A stretch of 37,442 bases of DNA, from contig JACCSP010000182.1 of assembly GCA_013812905.1 (NCBI GenBank), forward strand, positions 1 through 37,442, in the 5' to 3' direction. The number at the start of each line of letters is the position of its first letter. The first letter of the stretch is position 1. A model generated the notes under the pieces. The model saw nothing but the letters and a program-made list of their open reading frames with translations. It made no database searches and had not been told where the DNA came from. The translations under genes were made by a program, and so were the position numbers. Below, in pieces: positions 6,279-15,334 of this stretch. This DNA comes from Pyrinomonadaceae bacterium (GTDB lineage Bacteria > Acidobacteriota > Blastocatellia > Pyrinomonadales > Pyrinomonadaceae).

Positions 6279-8360
6279 ATGTTGGGACGCCTTTCCGCTG
6301 AATCGAAAACTCGACCTGACGCTTCGATACGCCGCGCGCTTTTTGTCGCGGCGTTAATTGTCTGTTGGATGCTGGCGATTAGTGTACGTCTGGTCTACCT
6401 GCAGATTTCCGACCACGACAGACTGATCGGACGCGCGCAACGGCAGCAGCAATTTGTCCTGGACACGGAACCTGAACGCGGACAACTTCTCGACCGGCAC
6501 GACCGTGAGCTTGCACGCAGTATTCAAACCGCATCCATGTTCGTCGATCCAGCAGAATTTGAAAGGCCCGGAGACATCGCTTGTGTTGCAACTCGAGTGG
6601 CCTCAGTCCTCAAGCAAGACCAAGAGAGTTTGGTCAATCAGCTTACCCAGGCCAGGGATAGTGGTCGCAGATTTCTTTGGTTGGCGCGGCGGTTGTCTGC
6701 CTACCAAACAGGAGAGTTCCGCGGTTTGGGCTTGCCTGGTGTTCACTTCCGGACGGAGCCCAAGCGTTTCTATCCCAACGGTTCACTGGCGGCCCATGTG
6801 CTGGGTTTTGTTGGGCTTGATGGTGTTGGGCTAGGTGGAGTGGAACAAATCTATAACGAGAAGATTAGCGGTGAAGCTGGAAAACTCTTCTTTGAGAAGG
6901 ATTCAAGTGGAAATGCCTACGAGAGTTTTGAACTTCCTTCAAAGCCGGGGCAAACGATAGTACTCACGATAGATCAATCGGTTCAGTATTGGGCCGAACA
7001 GGCACTCGGAGCCGCAGTTAGGCGAAGCCGTGCAAAGTCCGGGACGGCGATTGTTCTCGAGCCCAATTCGGGAGAAATCTTGGCGCTTGCCAATGCTCCC
7101 ACTTTTGACCCTAATGACGTCGGCGCTGTCTGGCCAGAAGCGCGATCCAACTGGGCATTGCAAAATATCTACGAGCCGGGATCCACATTCAAAATCGTTT
7201 CTTTTTCTGCGGCCATCGAAAAGGGCCTGGTAACGCCCGAGGATCGCATCGATTGCCAGATGGGCGCGATCACAATTGCGGGGCGAACCATTCGGGATCA
7301 TAAGCCCTTTGGCAGTCTGACGATCCGCGATGCGCTTGCCAAGTCGAGCAACGTAGCGGCCATCAAACTGGGACTGCGCGTAGGTGATGACAGTATGCAT
7401 GAGTTCATCACTCGTTTCGGTTTTGGTTCGCGCACCGGTATCGAGCTACCGGGTGAGACACCGGGCTTGCTGCGGCCTGTGAAACGCTGGCAGGCATCGT
7501 CTATTGGATCCATTGCTATCGGTCAGGAGATTGGCGTAACTCCGCTTCAGATGGCTGCGGCGTTCGGCGTCCTGGCAAACGACGGTGTGCGTGTGGCTCC
7601 TCATCTGGTTCGTGAAATCCGAACATCCTCCGGAACTAACTTATATCGTTCAAATCCTGAACAGCGTCGCGTGGTCACTCCGGAAACAGCGCGCGCTTTG
7701 CGCAGGATGCTCGAGGAAGTAACACTGAACGGGACGGCCAAACTGGCCCAACTCGACGGTTACAGCGCCGCGGGCAAGACTGGCACAGCGCAAAAGATTG
7801 ATTCGAAGACGAAGACATATTCGAAAACGAAGCACATTGCATCATTTGTTGGCTTCGCTCCTGTGGAAAACCCCGCCGTAGTGATCATTGTTGTGATTGA
7901 CGAACCGGCCGGCGCTTACCACGGGGGCGACGTGGCGGCGCCGGTCTTCCGTGAAATAGCGGAACATACATTGCCGGACCTGGGGATCGCTCCCGACACG
8001 AAGCTCAACTTAGAGTCGCATCAGGTCGCTCAGGCGGCGCCGTCAGTGCAGAGTCCTAAGGTCGCCAAAGCTAGGGAACAGCGGACCCGAGTGGAAGACG
8101 CGCGCAAGGCCACTTTGCCGAGCGTCGCCAGGCGCGACGGAACGGGGCGCGAAATCATTTATGCCGTGGCCAGCAGTAGAGCAATCTTGATGCCGGATTT
8201 GCGCGGGCAAAGTGTTCGGGACGTAGCGCGTGCATGTGCCCACCTGGGACTGCAAGTAGAGGCTCGGGGTGACGGCCACGTGATACGCCAAAGTCCGGCG
8301 CCGGGCACAGAGCTCGGATCAGGTCAGGTAGTCTCCGTTGACTTCGGCAGGGGCAACTGA
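6279..8360 (+). CDS. ftsI: Septal transpeptidase FtsI (PBP3-type) with PASTA domain
   Basis: A class B penicillin-binding protein of 693 residues. It has a cytoplasmic N-terminus, one membrane helix (about 20-40), the dimerisation/pedestal domain with the GxLLDRHDRELA motif near 65-75, and a transpeptidase domain. The catalytic motifs are complete: S302-T-F-K305 (nucleophile Ser and Lys), S356-S-N358 and K500-T-G-T503. A single PASTA domain (about 628-690, MPDLRGQSVRDVARACAHLGL) closes the protein; this is seen in Gram-positive and spore-specific PBPs and in various other phyla but not in the E. coli enzyme. The enzyme crosslinks septal peptidoglycan with FtsW. A 90-nt gap separates it from ftsL; AAGGGA at 6261 is a slightly distant ribosome binding site. 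Confidence 0.95.
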   Translation: MLGRLSAESKTRPDASIRRALFVAALIVCWMLAISVRLVYLQISDHDRLIGRAQRQQQFVLDTEPERGQLLDRHDRELARSIQTASMFVDPAEFERPGDIACVATRVASVLKQDQESLVNQLTQARDSGRRFLWLARRLSAYQTGEFRGLGLPGVHFRTEPKRFYPNGSLAAHVLGFVGLDGVGLGGVEQIYNEKISGEAGKLFFEKDSSGNAYESFELPSKPGQTIVLTIDQSVQYWAEQALGAAVRRSRAKSGTAIVLEPNSGEILALANAPTFDPNDVGAVWPEARSNWALQNIYEPGSTFKIVSFSAAIEKGLVTPEDRIDCQMGAITIAGRTIRDHKPFGSLTIRDALAKSSNVAAIKLGLRVGDDSMHEFITRFGFGSRTGIELPGETPGLLRPVKRWQASSIGSIAIGQEIGVTPLQMAAAFGVLANDGVRVAPHLVREIRTSSGTNLYRSNPEQRRVVTPETARALRRMLEEVTLNGTAKLAQLDGYSAAGKTGTAQKIDSKTKTYSKTKHIASFVGFAPVENPAVVIIVVIDEPAGAYHGGDVAAPVFREIAEHTLPDLGIAPDTKLNLESHQVAQAAPSVQSPKVAKAREQRTRVEDARKATLPSVARRDGTGREIIYAVASSRAILMPDLRGQSVRDVARACAHLGLQVEARGDGHVIRQSPAPGTELGSGQVVSVDFGRGN

Positions 8361-8431
8361 TGGGCTTGCACCGACCAAGTTTGCTTTGATCATCAGAATT
8401 TTCAACAAATCTGATCTTTCACGGAGCAAAG

Positions 8432-8674
8432 ATGATCCCCCATCGCAGCTTGAGCAGAAGCAGTTCTGAAAATGGAGTAAGCTCTAGAGTGGGCGCTTGT
8501 CGGAAGCGATTCCGTACCATTCGTGCTGAGCAAAAGGCTCGGATCGAAACGGTTGAGCCGGTGGCCGGAGTTTCCGGCATATACGATGCTGTGGATCGGA
8601 CCGAGATATCGCAAAGTTTGGGCATCATCGCGGGGAGAGCGGAAAGGCTGGAAGACGAGGCTGGAACAACGTGA
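8432..8674 (+). CDS. Small ORF in the usual murE position
   Basis: An 80-residue hydrophilic protein, Arg/Ser-rich at the start, with no recognised domain, membrane helix or Cys motif. Three features support translation: GGAG (8423-8426) 5 nt before the ATG, a frame filling most of the 310-nt gap between ftsI and murF, and a stop that overlaps the murF GTG as GTGA, the usual coupling layout. I see no similarity to MurE (no P-loop or DSR motif). It could be a small lineage-specific gene, a coupling peptide for murF, or a remnant left after murE loss. No other gene is seen in 8361-8431. Confidence 0.45.
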   Translation: MIPHRSLSRSSSENGVSSRVGACRKRFRTIRAEQKARIETVEPVAGVSGIYDAVDRTEISQSLGIIAGRAERLEDEAGTT

Positions 8675-10149
8675 ATGTCCGAGAAGCGTCGATACTGATG
8701 GGCGCTAATGCCGCACAGGTAAGCGCCGAGTTGTTTGACAAAAAAATTACTGACTTTTCCATCGATTCGCGGTTGGTTAACGCGGGCGAACTCTTCTTTG
8801 CGTTATCGCAGGAAGATTACGCCCGCGCCGGCTTTAATGGGATATTTGTTGATGCGCATGAATTCATCGCCGATGCTCTGGGGCGCGGCGCCATCGCCGC
8901 CGTTGCCCGTGCCGACCGGGTTCGCGACGATGAACGGCTCCAGGCGCGGGCGGCTCGGCTCCTATTAGTTGACGATGCAATTGCGGCTCTGCAGAGGCTA
9001 GCTCGCGGGGTCTACGAAGCCTGGGGCAAGACCGTTGTAGGGATCACCGGGAGTGCGGGAAAAACAACGGCGAAAGAATTAACGGCGCAGGTTCTCGGTA
9101 CCACGGGATGGCGCATTCTTAAGAGCGAGCGAAATTATAACAACGGCTTGGGTCTTCCGCTCTCGGTGTTACAAATGGTGCGTCAAGGCAGATCGCCGGA
9201 GCAATTCGATGTCGCGGTGCTGGAGATGGGGATGTCTTCACCGACTCACGAAATCCGACGGCTCTGTGAGATTACTCCACCCGACATCGGAGTAGAGTTG
9301 CTGGTAGCTCCGGTTCACCTTGAATACCTGGGAACTATCGAGAACATCGCGGCCGCTAAGGCCGAGCTGATTGAGGGTCTCAAGCCTGGGGGAACTGCTG
9401 TCTTGAATGCTGATGATGAGTGGGTGATTCGAATGCGCGAAAAGCACCGTGGCCCCTTGCTTACGTTTGGCATCGATCACGAATCAGACGTCACAGCCGC
9501 AGAGATCGAGACCGCACATCTGGGTCAGGTAAACTTTCGGTTGAAGACACCTCTTGGTGAGGCGGAGGCTGTATTGCCAATGAGCGGCCGTCATAACTTG
9601 ATGAACGCTCTCGCCGCGGCTGCGGTGGCGACATGCCTACAGATTCCGCCGCACCCTATCGCAGCCGCTTTGCGACAGGTGAAGCCGCTGGGCATGCGCG
9701 GTGAACGGCTCGACTTCGCCGCTGGTTTTACAGTTGTGGACGATTCCTACAACTCGAATCCACGTTCCCTGATTAGCATGGTTCAGACGATCACCGAGGC
9801 GGAGGAGACCAGGAAACGACGAATTGTAATAGCCGGTGAGATGTTGGAGCTTGGACCTGACGAGGCACGGCTGCATCGAGAAGCTGGACATGAGATTGCC
9901 CTCAGCGGCGTAGATGTCCTCTGGGGGATTCGCGGTCTTGCCGCAGAAATAATAACCGGGGCAAGAACAGCGGGCTTAACGACAACTCGGTTTTTCGATA
10001 GCTCTCAGGAGGCCGCGGAAGCTCTGTTGAACGAGGTGAAGGAAGGGGATCTGATCCTAGTTAAAGGTTCCCGAGGGGTAGCTACAGATAAAATAATAAG
10101 GGCGCTTCGCTTACGATTCGACCTGGCGGACACCGGTGAAAGCCTCTGA
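8671..10149 (+). CDS. murF: UDP-MurNAc-tripeptide:D-Ala-D-Ala ligase MurF
   Basis: A 492-residue Mur ligase that adds D-Ala-D-Ala to the UDP-MurNAc-tripeptide in the cytoplasm using ATP. It shows the MurF-type N-terminal domain (DFSIDSRLVNAGELFFAL), the ATP P-loop GITGSAGKTT (about 124-133), the ERNYNN segment after it and EMGMSSPTHEI. The ligase C-terminal domain has DDSYNSNPRSL and the late VKGSRGVATDKII typical of MurF. The GTG start at 8671 overlaps the stop of the small ORF before it. The gene normally follows murE, which is absent here. A 72-nt spacer leads to mraY. Confidence 0.95.
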   Translation: MNVREASILMGANAAQVSAELFDKKITDFSIDSRLVNAGELFFALSQEDYARAGFNGIFVDAHEFIADALGRGAIAAVARADRVRDDERLQARAARLLLVDDAIAALQRLARGVYEAWGKTVVGITGSAGKTTAKELTAQVLGTTGWRILKSERNYNNGLGLPLSVLQMVRQGRSPEQFDVAVLEMGMSSPTHEIRRLCEITPPDIGVELLVAPVHLEYLGTIENIAAAKAELIEGLKPGGTAVLNADDEWVIRMREKHRGPLLTFGIDHESDVTAAEIETAHLGQVNFRLKTPLGEAEAVLPMSGRHNLMNALAAAAVATCLQIPPHPIAAALRQVKPLGMRGERLDFAAGFTVVDDSYNSNPRSLISMVQTITEAEETRKRRIVIAGEMLELGPDEARLHREAGHEIALSGVDVLWGIRGLAAEIITGARTAGLTTTRFFDSSQEAAEALLNEVKEGDLILVKGSRGVATDKIIRALRLRFDLADTGESL

Positions 10150-10221
10150 AGCCACCGAACACAGGCTTTGTCTATGCCTTGAAGACCATCGATTTTTGAT
10201 CCTCGGATAAAAACGCCGAAG

Positions 10222-11376
10222 ATGATCTACTACTTTTTATACGAACTACTCTACAGCCATTTCAAGGAGAAGGACTGGTTTCTGATCAAGGCTCTTAATG
10301 TCTTTCAGTATGTAACTTTCCGCACTGCCTACGCCACGATCACAGCCCTGCTGCTTTCCCTCTTGTTTGGCGGCAAGTTTATTCAGGCACTACGGAGGTG
10401 GAACGTCGGACAACAGATTCGTGAGGAAGGCCCGCAGGGTCACAAGGCAAAGCGAGGCACGCCCACCATGGGAGGTGTGTTGATCGTTGGCTCGGTGCTT
10501 ATCTCGACTCTAATCTGGGCGCGTCTAACAAACATCTATATTTGGACGATAATAATCGCGACTCTCATGTTTGCCACGATCGGATTTCTTGACGATTACG
10601 CGAAGATGGCCAAACAGCGAAGCCTGGGTCTTACCGGCAGACAGAAGTTGCTGGCCCAACTCCTAATTGCCATTGGTGTCTGGATCGTCCTTTTTGTTTC
10701 TACCAAGTACTTAGCCAGCGACTATTCATGGAATGTCAGCATTCCTTTCCTGAAAACTACATCTGAGCCCTTCGGGATCAGTTTCATAGGACCTTATCTT
10801 TACCTGATATTGATTGTGATCGTGTTGCTGGGCTGGTCAAACGCAGTGAATTTGACCGATGGCCTGGACGGCCTGGCAATTAGCGTGACCTTCATTGCTA
10901 TGGCCGCCATGACTGGTTTCACTTACTTAAGTAGCGATGCGCGCTGGGCAAGATACCTGGAACTAACACACCGGCCTGAAGCGGCTGAGTTGACTGTGTT
11001 TTGTGGCGCAATGGCCGGCGCCAGCCTTGGATTCCTTTGGTATAACGCGCCGCCGGCCGAAGTCTTCATGGGAGATGTGGGAAGTCTGGCTATCGGCGGA
11101 GCGATTGGTACCGTCAGTATCCTCACGAAACAGGAATTCATGCTGGTAATGGTGGGCGGCGTTTTTGTTTTGGAAGCCTTGTCGGTGATGCTCCAGGTAG
11201 GTGTTTTCAAAATGACCAAAAGAACCACTGGCACGGGCAGGCGACTCTTTAAGATGACCCCGCTGCATCATCATTTCGAGATGCAGGACTGGAAGGAATC
11301 GAAAATCGTCTTTCGATTTCTGATCCTGGCGATACTTTTTGCGCTCTTAAGTCTCTCGACGTTGAAGCTGAGGTAG
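10222..11376 (+). CDS. mraY: Phospho-MurNAc-pentapeptide translocase MraY
   Basis: A 384-residue integral membrane enzyme with about ten hydrophobic segments. It transfers phospho-MurNAc-pentapeptide onto undecaprenyl phosphate to make lipid I. Key motifs are all present: KRGTPTMGG near the N-terminus, the acidic pair D124-D125 (DDYAK), N210-LTDGLDG with the catalytic Asp, MGDVGS, and the H349-H-H-F-E loop. The [12 protein letters not shown]-terminus matches the family start. Its TAG stop overlaps the first unit of heptad array 2. murD follows 141 nt later. Confidence 0.96.
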   Translation: MIYYFLYELLYSHFKEKDWFLIKALNVFQYVTFRTAYATITALLLSLLFGGKFIQALRRWNVGQQIREEGPQGHKAKRGTPTMGGVLIVGSVLISTLIWARLTNIYIWTIIIATLMFATIGFLDDYAKMAKQRSLGLTGRQKLLAQLLIAIGVWIVLFVSTKYLASDYSWNVSIPFLKTTSEPFGISFIGPYLYLILIVIVLLGWSNAVNLTDGLDGLAISVTFIAMAAMTGFTYLSSDARWARYLELTHRPEAAELTVFCGAMAGASLGFLWYNAPPAEVFMGDVGSLAIGGAIGTVSILTKQEFMLVMVGGVFVLEALSVMLQVGVFKMTKRTTGTGRRLFKMTPLHHHFEMQDWKESKIVFRFLILAILFALLSLSTLKLR

Positions 11377-11492
11377 GCAGTGGGCAGTGTGGCAGTGAAG
11401 AGATTGCCGATTGTCGATTTTGCGATTCGCGAGCGGCATCTCGATTCCGCAGGGTGGCAAACTTTTGTCAAAGATCGCAAATTGGAAATTGG
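11376..11492. repeat. Heptad array 2 (mraY-murD junction)
   Basis: Three kinds of heptad sit in one junction: GGCAGTG three times (11376-11382, 11383-11389, 11391-11397), four CGATTNN-type units (11401-11429, one of 8 nt), and AAATTGG twice (11479-11492). TTTGCGAT (11419-11426) and ATCGCAAA (11474-11481) are exact inverse complements, so the arms can pair. The first unit includes the last base of the mraY stop codon. Confidence 0.7.
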
Positions 11493-11517
11493 CCGCTGTT
11501 CACTCCATTGAGGTTGT

Positions 11518-12900
11518 TTGGAACTGGCTGGCAAGAAAGTCTTAGTGATGGGCGCAGCGCGCAGCGGAATTGCCAGCGCGAAGTTTCTGGCCGCGCGCGG
11601 CGCCACCGTCGCCCTCAACGATGAGAAGCCAATACAACAGTGGAGCCCGGAAGCGGTGGCCCTGAAAGATGAGGGGATAGGTTGTCTTCCCGGCGAGGCG
11701 CCTGGTTGGCTGCTCGACAATATCGACTTTCTGGTGGTGAGCCCCGGTGTTCCGGTCAAAAGCATTCCGGTCAGGTACGCCGAGCGAGCGGGCGCTGAAA
11801 TCATCGGCGAGGTAGAACTGGCTTCGAGGTTTTTGAAGGGCCGCATGGTGGCCATCACCGGGACTAACGGCAAGACCACGACAACGGCATTGATTGGGGA
11901 GCTGTTGAAGGATGCGGGATTGCCCGTGCAAGTGGGTGGAAACATCGGTACACCGCTGCTAACTCTGGTAGAAGGCTCAAGGGATGACGGCTGGACGGTT
12001 GTCGAACTATCGAGCTTTCAGTTGGAGACGATCAAGGAATTCCATCCCTCGGTTGCAGTAGTGCTGAACGTTACGCCAAATCATATGGATCGATACGAAG
12101 CAGTTACCGATTACGCCGCGGCCAAGCACCGAATTTTTATGAACCAGGAGCCAGGCGACGTAGCTGTACTCAATGGCGATGACGAAGTGGTTTCGTCCTG
12201 GGCGAGCGGCTTGCGTGCTCAAGTCGTGACCTTTAGCGTGCGACGCGAGCTCTGCGAGGGACTCTTCCTACGCGGGCGGGACTTGGTTTCTCGCACCGGC
12301 GCTGGCGAACGGACGCTCATGAAGCGTGACGAGATAAAACTCCGCGGGTTTCACAATGTTGAGAACGTGCTGGCGGCGTTGTCAGTTGGGCTTGCGTGCG
12401 GCGCCAGTCCTGAATCGATGCGGGAAACGGTGAGTGGCTTCGAGTCGGTGGAGCATCGTCTAGAGCTTGTAGCTGAGATTAAGGAGGTCAAGTTTTACAA
12501 CGACTCCAAGGCCACCAGCGTCGATGCGACGCTGAAAGCTCTTGAAGCTTTCAAAGATGATGCGGGCAAGCTCGTTTTAATTCTCGGCGGCAAGGGTAAG
12601 AAAGCGCCTTACACTCCGCTTGCGGAGCTCATCCGCCAGAGCGTGCGGCAACTTGTTTTGATTGGTGAAGACGCGGCGCGGATCGCAAAGGAACTTGGGG
12701 AATACGCACCTATCCATCGAGCCGTTGACATGCACGAAGCCGTCAAACTCTCGTTTCGGTCAGCGCTTCCCGGCGACATTGTCTTGCTCGCGCCGGCGTG
12801 TGCGAGCTTCGATATGTTTAAAAGCTTCGAGCACCGGGGGGAAGCTTTCAAGAGAGAAGTGCGCAGTCTAATGTCCAGTGTCCAAAGTCCTACCAGCTAA
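11518..12900 (+). CDS. murD: UDP-MurNAc-L-Ala:D-Glu ligase MurD
   Basis: The 460-residue ligase adds D-Glu to UDP-MurNAc-L-Ala. It has the N-terminal Rossmann-like start (KKVLVMGAARSGIASAKFL), the P-loop GTNGKTT (115-121), the NVTPNHMDRY motif and the C-terminal NDSKATSVDAT and LILGGKGKK segments that mark MurD. The start is TTG at 11518: an in-frame TGA at 11509-11511 blocks any upstream start, and GAGG at 11510-11513 gives a short-spaced binding site. The last ten or so codons are made of heptad repeat DNA (array 3), so the C-terminus LMSSVQSPTS is probably a repeat-derived tail. ftsW starts 41 nt downstream. Confidence 0.95.
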   Translation: MELAGKKVLVMGAARSGIASAKFLAARGATVALNDEKPIQQWSPEAVALKDEGIGCLPGEAPGWLLDNIDFLVVSPGVPVKSIPVRYAERAGAEIIGEVELASRFLKGRMVAITGTNGKTTTTALIGELLKDAGLPVQVGGNIGTPLLTLVEGSRDDGWTVVELSSFQLETIKEFHPSVAVVLNVTPNHMDRYEAVTDYAAAKHRIFMNQEPGDVAVLNGDDEVVSSWASGLRAQVVTFSVRRELCEGLFLRGRDLVSRTGAGERTLMKRDEIKLRGFHNVENVLAALSVGLACGASPESMRETVSGFESVEHRLELVAEIKEVKFYNDSKATSVDATLKALEAFKDDAGKLVLILGGKGKKAPYTPLAELIRQSVRQLVLIGEDAARIAKELGEYAPIHRAVDMHEAVKLSFRSALPGDIVLLAPACASFDMFKSFEHRGEAFKREVRSLMSSVQSPTS

Positions 12901-12929
12901 CGTTGGACGTTGGACCTTGGAGATTGGAC
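12870..12929. repeat. Heptad array 3 (murD-ftsW junction)
   Basis: Left half 12870-12890: three tandem heptamers of the form ANNGTCC, inside the murD coding sequence. Right half 12902-12929: four tandem heptamers of the form NTTGGAS, after the stop. GTCC and GGAC cores are inverse complements, giving a hairpin whose loop contains the murD stop codon. The right half ends 11 nt before the ftsW ATG. Confidence 0.8.
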
Positions 12930-12940
12930 GGTTTTAAGCA

Positions 12941-14137
12941 ATGGCCCGAAAGCTAAATCCAGACAAATGGTTGTTTGCGACCACGGTCGGTCTGGCGCTT
13001 TTCGGCGTCGTGATGGTCTACAGCGCTTCGGCGGTTATGGCACAACGCGAAAACGGCGATGAGTTTCATTACGTTCTCAAGCAAGGAATCTGGACGGGAA
13101 TCGGTTTTGTCGTGATGCTGGCCGCGATGCAGGTCGACTACAAGCACTTAAGAAATCGCCGAGTCGTCTACGGTTTGCTGGCGGTGACGACCGTAATGTT
13201 GCTCGCTGTGTTCGCGTTCCCGGCCACCAACGGCGCTCATCGCTGGATCAAGCTTCCCAAGCTCTCAATTCAACCGTCCGAACTGGCTAAGCCGTCCCTG
13301 GTGATATTTCTTGCTTACTTCCTGGAGAGGCGCGCTGGTGAGGAAGGCCAGTTCTGGGCCACTTTTATGCCATGCGCTATTGTTACATTCGCGTTGGCCG
13401 GTCTGATCGTGATCGAGCCTGACCTCGGTACGGCAATGATGCTCGGCATGATTTTCATCGTCGTTGTCTACACCTCCGGCGCTCGGCTAAAGCACCTGGC
13501 AATGGTAGCGACACCGGCTCTGTTAATTGGTGCGGGGCTGCTGATCTTTGTCCCATTTCGAATTCGGCGTTTGATCACTTTTCTCGATCCGTGGGCGGAT
13601 CCGCAGGGGAGCGGATTCCAGGTGGTGCAGTCGCTTATTGCCGTGGGCTCCGGGGGGCCGAATGGTTTGGGATTCGCTCAGGGCAGACAGAAGATGCTGT
13701 TCCTCCCTTTTGCTCACTCTGATTTCATCTACGCGGTTGTGGGTGAAGAATTGGGACTGGTAGGAGCGTTGGCGGTAATTGCAGTCTTTGCTCTCTTTCT
13801 CTGGCGCGGCATACGAGCATCACTGCTGGCGCCGGACCGGTTTGGGATGTTGCTGGCATTAGGTCTAGTAACGGCGATCGTTACTCAAGCGCTCTTTAAT
13901 ATCAGCGTGGTCCTGTCCCTCGTCCCCACAAAAGGTATTCCTCTGCCGTTCATCTCTTACGGCGGATCATCTTTAGTGCCCACGCTCGCTGCGGTGGGCA
14001 TACTGCTCAATATCTCCCAGCAGGGCGCCGGTTCCTTTGAGAGGGGAGTGCTGGGATCATTAATGACTCGCGCGCGCCGGGAACTGAAACCGCGGGTCGC
14101 AACCGGCAGGCGAATCGCTTCGTCGCGCTTCGGGTAA
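12941..14137 (+). CDS. ftsW: Septal peptidoglycan polymerase FtsW
   Basis: A 398-residue SEDS-family protein with about ten membrane helices. It polymerises lipid II into glycan strands at the septum together with FtsI. Family motifs seen are GVVMVYSASA in helix 1, HRWIKLPKLSIQPSELAK, the EPDLGTAMM loop, GLGFAQGRQKMLFLPFAHSDFIYAVVGEE split over the large extracytoplasmic loop (its core is conserved in SEDS enzymes) and PFISYGGSS near the C-terminus. The SEDS catalytic Asp is expected in the EPDLG loop. The C-terminal 45 residues are basic and cytoplasmic. It could be the related RodA, but its place in the dcw cluster supports FtsW. murG starts 6 nt later. Confidence 0.94.
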   Translation: MARKLNPDKWLFATTVGLALFGVVMVYSASAVMAQRENGDEFHYVLKQGIWTGIGFVVMLAAMQVDYKHLRNRRVVYGLLAVTTVMLLAVFAFPATNGAHRWIKLPKLSIQPSELAKPSLVIFLAYFLERRAGEEGQFWATFMPCAIVTFALAGLIVIEPDLGTAMMLGMIFIVVVYTSGARLKHLAMVATPALLIGAGLLIFVPFRIRRLITFLDPWADPQGSGFQVVQSLIAVGSGGPNGLGFAQGRQKMLFLPFAHSDFIYAVVGEELGLVGALAVIAVFALFLWRGIRASLLAPDRFGMLLALGLVTAIVTQALFNISVVLSLVPTKGIPLPFISYGGSSLVPTLAAVGILLNISQQGAGSFERGVLGSLMTRARRELKPRVATGRRIASSRFG

Positions 14138-14143
14138 AACACG

Positions 14144-15232
14144 ATGCGCGCACTGATCGCCGCGGCGGGCACCGGCGGACATATTTATCCGGGTATTGCC
14201 GTGGCGAAGGAGATTCTTCGCCGCGATCCTGAGGCAGAAATTAGATTTATAGGCACGGCTCGCGGGCTCGAAACTAAACTAGTGCCGAAAGCGGGCTTTG
14301 AACTTTCGATCATTGACAGTGCCGGCTTGAGGAGTGTTGGCCCAGTCGCCCGGCTGCGTGGGGTAGCCATGCTCCCGGGCAGTTTTCTCTTGGCAAAACG
14401 GATTATCAGGGACTTTCGGCCTGACATTGTGATAGGCGCCGGAGGATATGTCTCCGGACCGGTGGTGTTGACAGCAGCAATCCTAAACCTGCCCACGCTG
14501 ATCATGGAGTCAAACGCCTTACCTGGCTGGACCAATCGCATGCTGGCGCGCTTTGTCGACAAGGCCGCGGTTTCGTTTGAAAAGTCGCTCATTTTTTTTC
14601 GAGGCAAGGGGGTGGTGACCGGCAACCCGGTAAGGCGCGAGTTCTTTGAGATGCCCGCAACAGAGCGAAAAGCAGGCCGTTTCTCAGTGCTGGTTTTTGG
14701 TGGATCCCAGGGGGCGCATGCAATCAACGAAGCAATGGTTGCAGCTCTGCCGCAACTGGAGAGTTTGCGCCGCGCCTTGCGAATCACTCATCAAACCGGC
14801 GAAACAGATTTTGAAGGGGTATGTGCGGGGTATGCCAACGCCGGTTGGGCAGAGCAAGGGGATGTGAGGCGCTACATCGACGACATGGTGGAGTCGTTTG
14901 GCGACGCAGATCTTGTGATTTGTCGGGCCGGCGCGACAACTACGGCAGAACTTATCGCCGCGGGCAAAGCGGCCATCATGATCCCTTTTCCTTTGGCAGC
15001 AGATGACCACCAGAGAAAAAACGCGGAGGCACTAGAAGTGGAGGGAGCCGCCAGGATGATTCTGCAGCAGGATCTAAGCGGCACCCGACTTGCCCAGGAG
15101 CTGAAAAAACTTGTCCAATCTCCCGCCGAAATCAGGAAGATGGAAGAAGCCAGTCGCAAACTAGGCCGAGGCGACGCTGCCGCTGCCGCGGTTGATCTAA
15201 TTGAGGAGTTGATTGAAAGCAGGAAACAGTAG
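14144..15232 (+). CDS. murG: Lipid II synthase MurG
   Basis: A 362-residue GT28 glycosyltransferase that adds GlcNAc from UDP-GlcNAc to lipid I on the inner face of the membrane. The first G loop, AAGTGGHIYPGIAVA, opens the protein. GAGGYVSGPVV, the ESNALPG motif, VTGNPVR, the second G loop FGGSQGAHAIN and the AE-LIAAGKAAIMIPFP sugar-nucleotide site follow in family order. Length is normal. The gene is 6 nt downstream of ftsW, so translation is probably coupled. Heptad array 4 begins directly after its TAG stop. Confidence 0.95.
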   Translation: MRALIAAAGTGGHIYPGIAVAKEILRRDPEAEIRFIGTARGLETKLVPKAGFELSIIDSAGLRSVGPVARLRGVAMLPGSFLLAKRIIRDFRPDIVIGAGGYVSGPVVLTAAILNLPTLIMESNALPGWTNRMLARFVDKAAVSFEKSLIFFRGKGVVTGNPVRREFFEMPATERKAGRFSVLVFGGSQGAHAINEAMVAALPQLESLRRALRITHQTGETDFEGVCAGYANAGWAEQGDVRRYIDDMVESFGDADLVICRAGATTTAELIAAGKAAIMIPFPLAADDHQRKNAEALEVEGAARMILQQDLSGTRLAQELKKLVQSPAEIRKMEEASRKLGRGDAAAAAVDLIEELIESRKQ

Positions 15233-15235
15233 TCG

Positions 15236-15330
15236 GTTGTCAGTGGTAAGTTATCCGTTGTCAGTTTAACGAGCAACGCATCAACATAAGGACCAAGAAC
15301 CAAGAACCACGGACTACTGACCACTGACCA
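15236..15330. repeat. Heptad array 4 (murG-murC junction)
   Basis: Left half 15236-15270: five tandem heptamers that all begin GT (GTTGTCA occurs twice). After a 19-nt spacer, right half 15290-15330 has six units, of 7, 7, 7, 6, 7 and 7 nt, of GAACCAA and CTGACCA type. The right units are inverse complements of the GT units, so the halves can fold back. The array starts 3 nt after the murG stop and ends 4 nt before the murC ATG. Confidence 0.8.
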
Positions 15331-15334
15331 ATCT

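Noticed and set aside
8361-8670. Degraded murE remnant between ftsI and murF.
   Set aside because: No Mur ligase motif (P-loop, DSR, DNP) can be found in any frame, so a remnant cannot be claimed.
3965-10191. Shared 14-mer CTTGAAGACCATCG near 3965 and 10178 as a dispersed repeat.
   Set aside because: A match of this length is expected by chance in a window this size, and flanking sequence does not align.
12870-15330. Heptad arrays read as CRISPR or as ordinary tandem repeats.
   Set aside because: Units are 7 nt, degenerate and without spacers, and no cas gene is present; the opposed half-arrays also differ from a simple tandem repeat.
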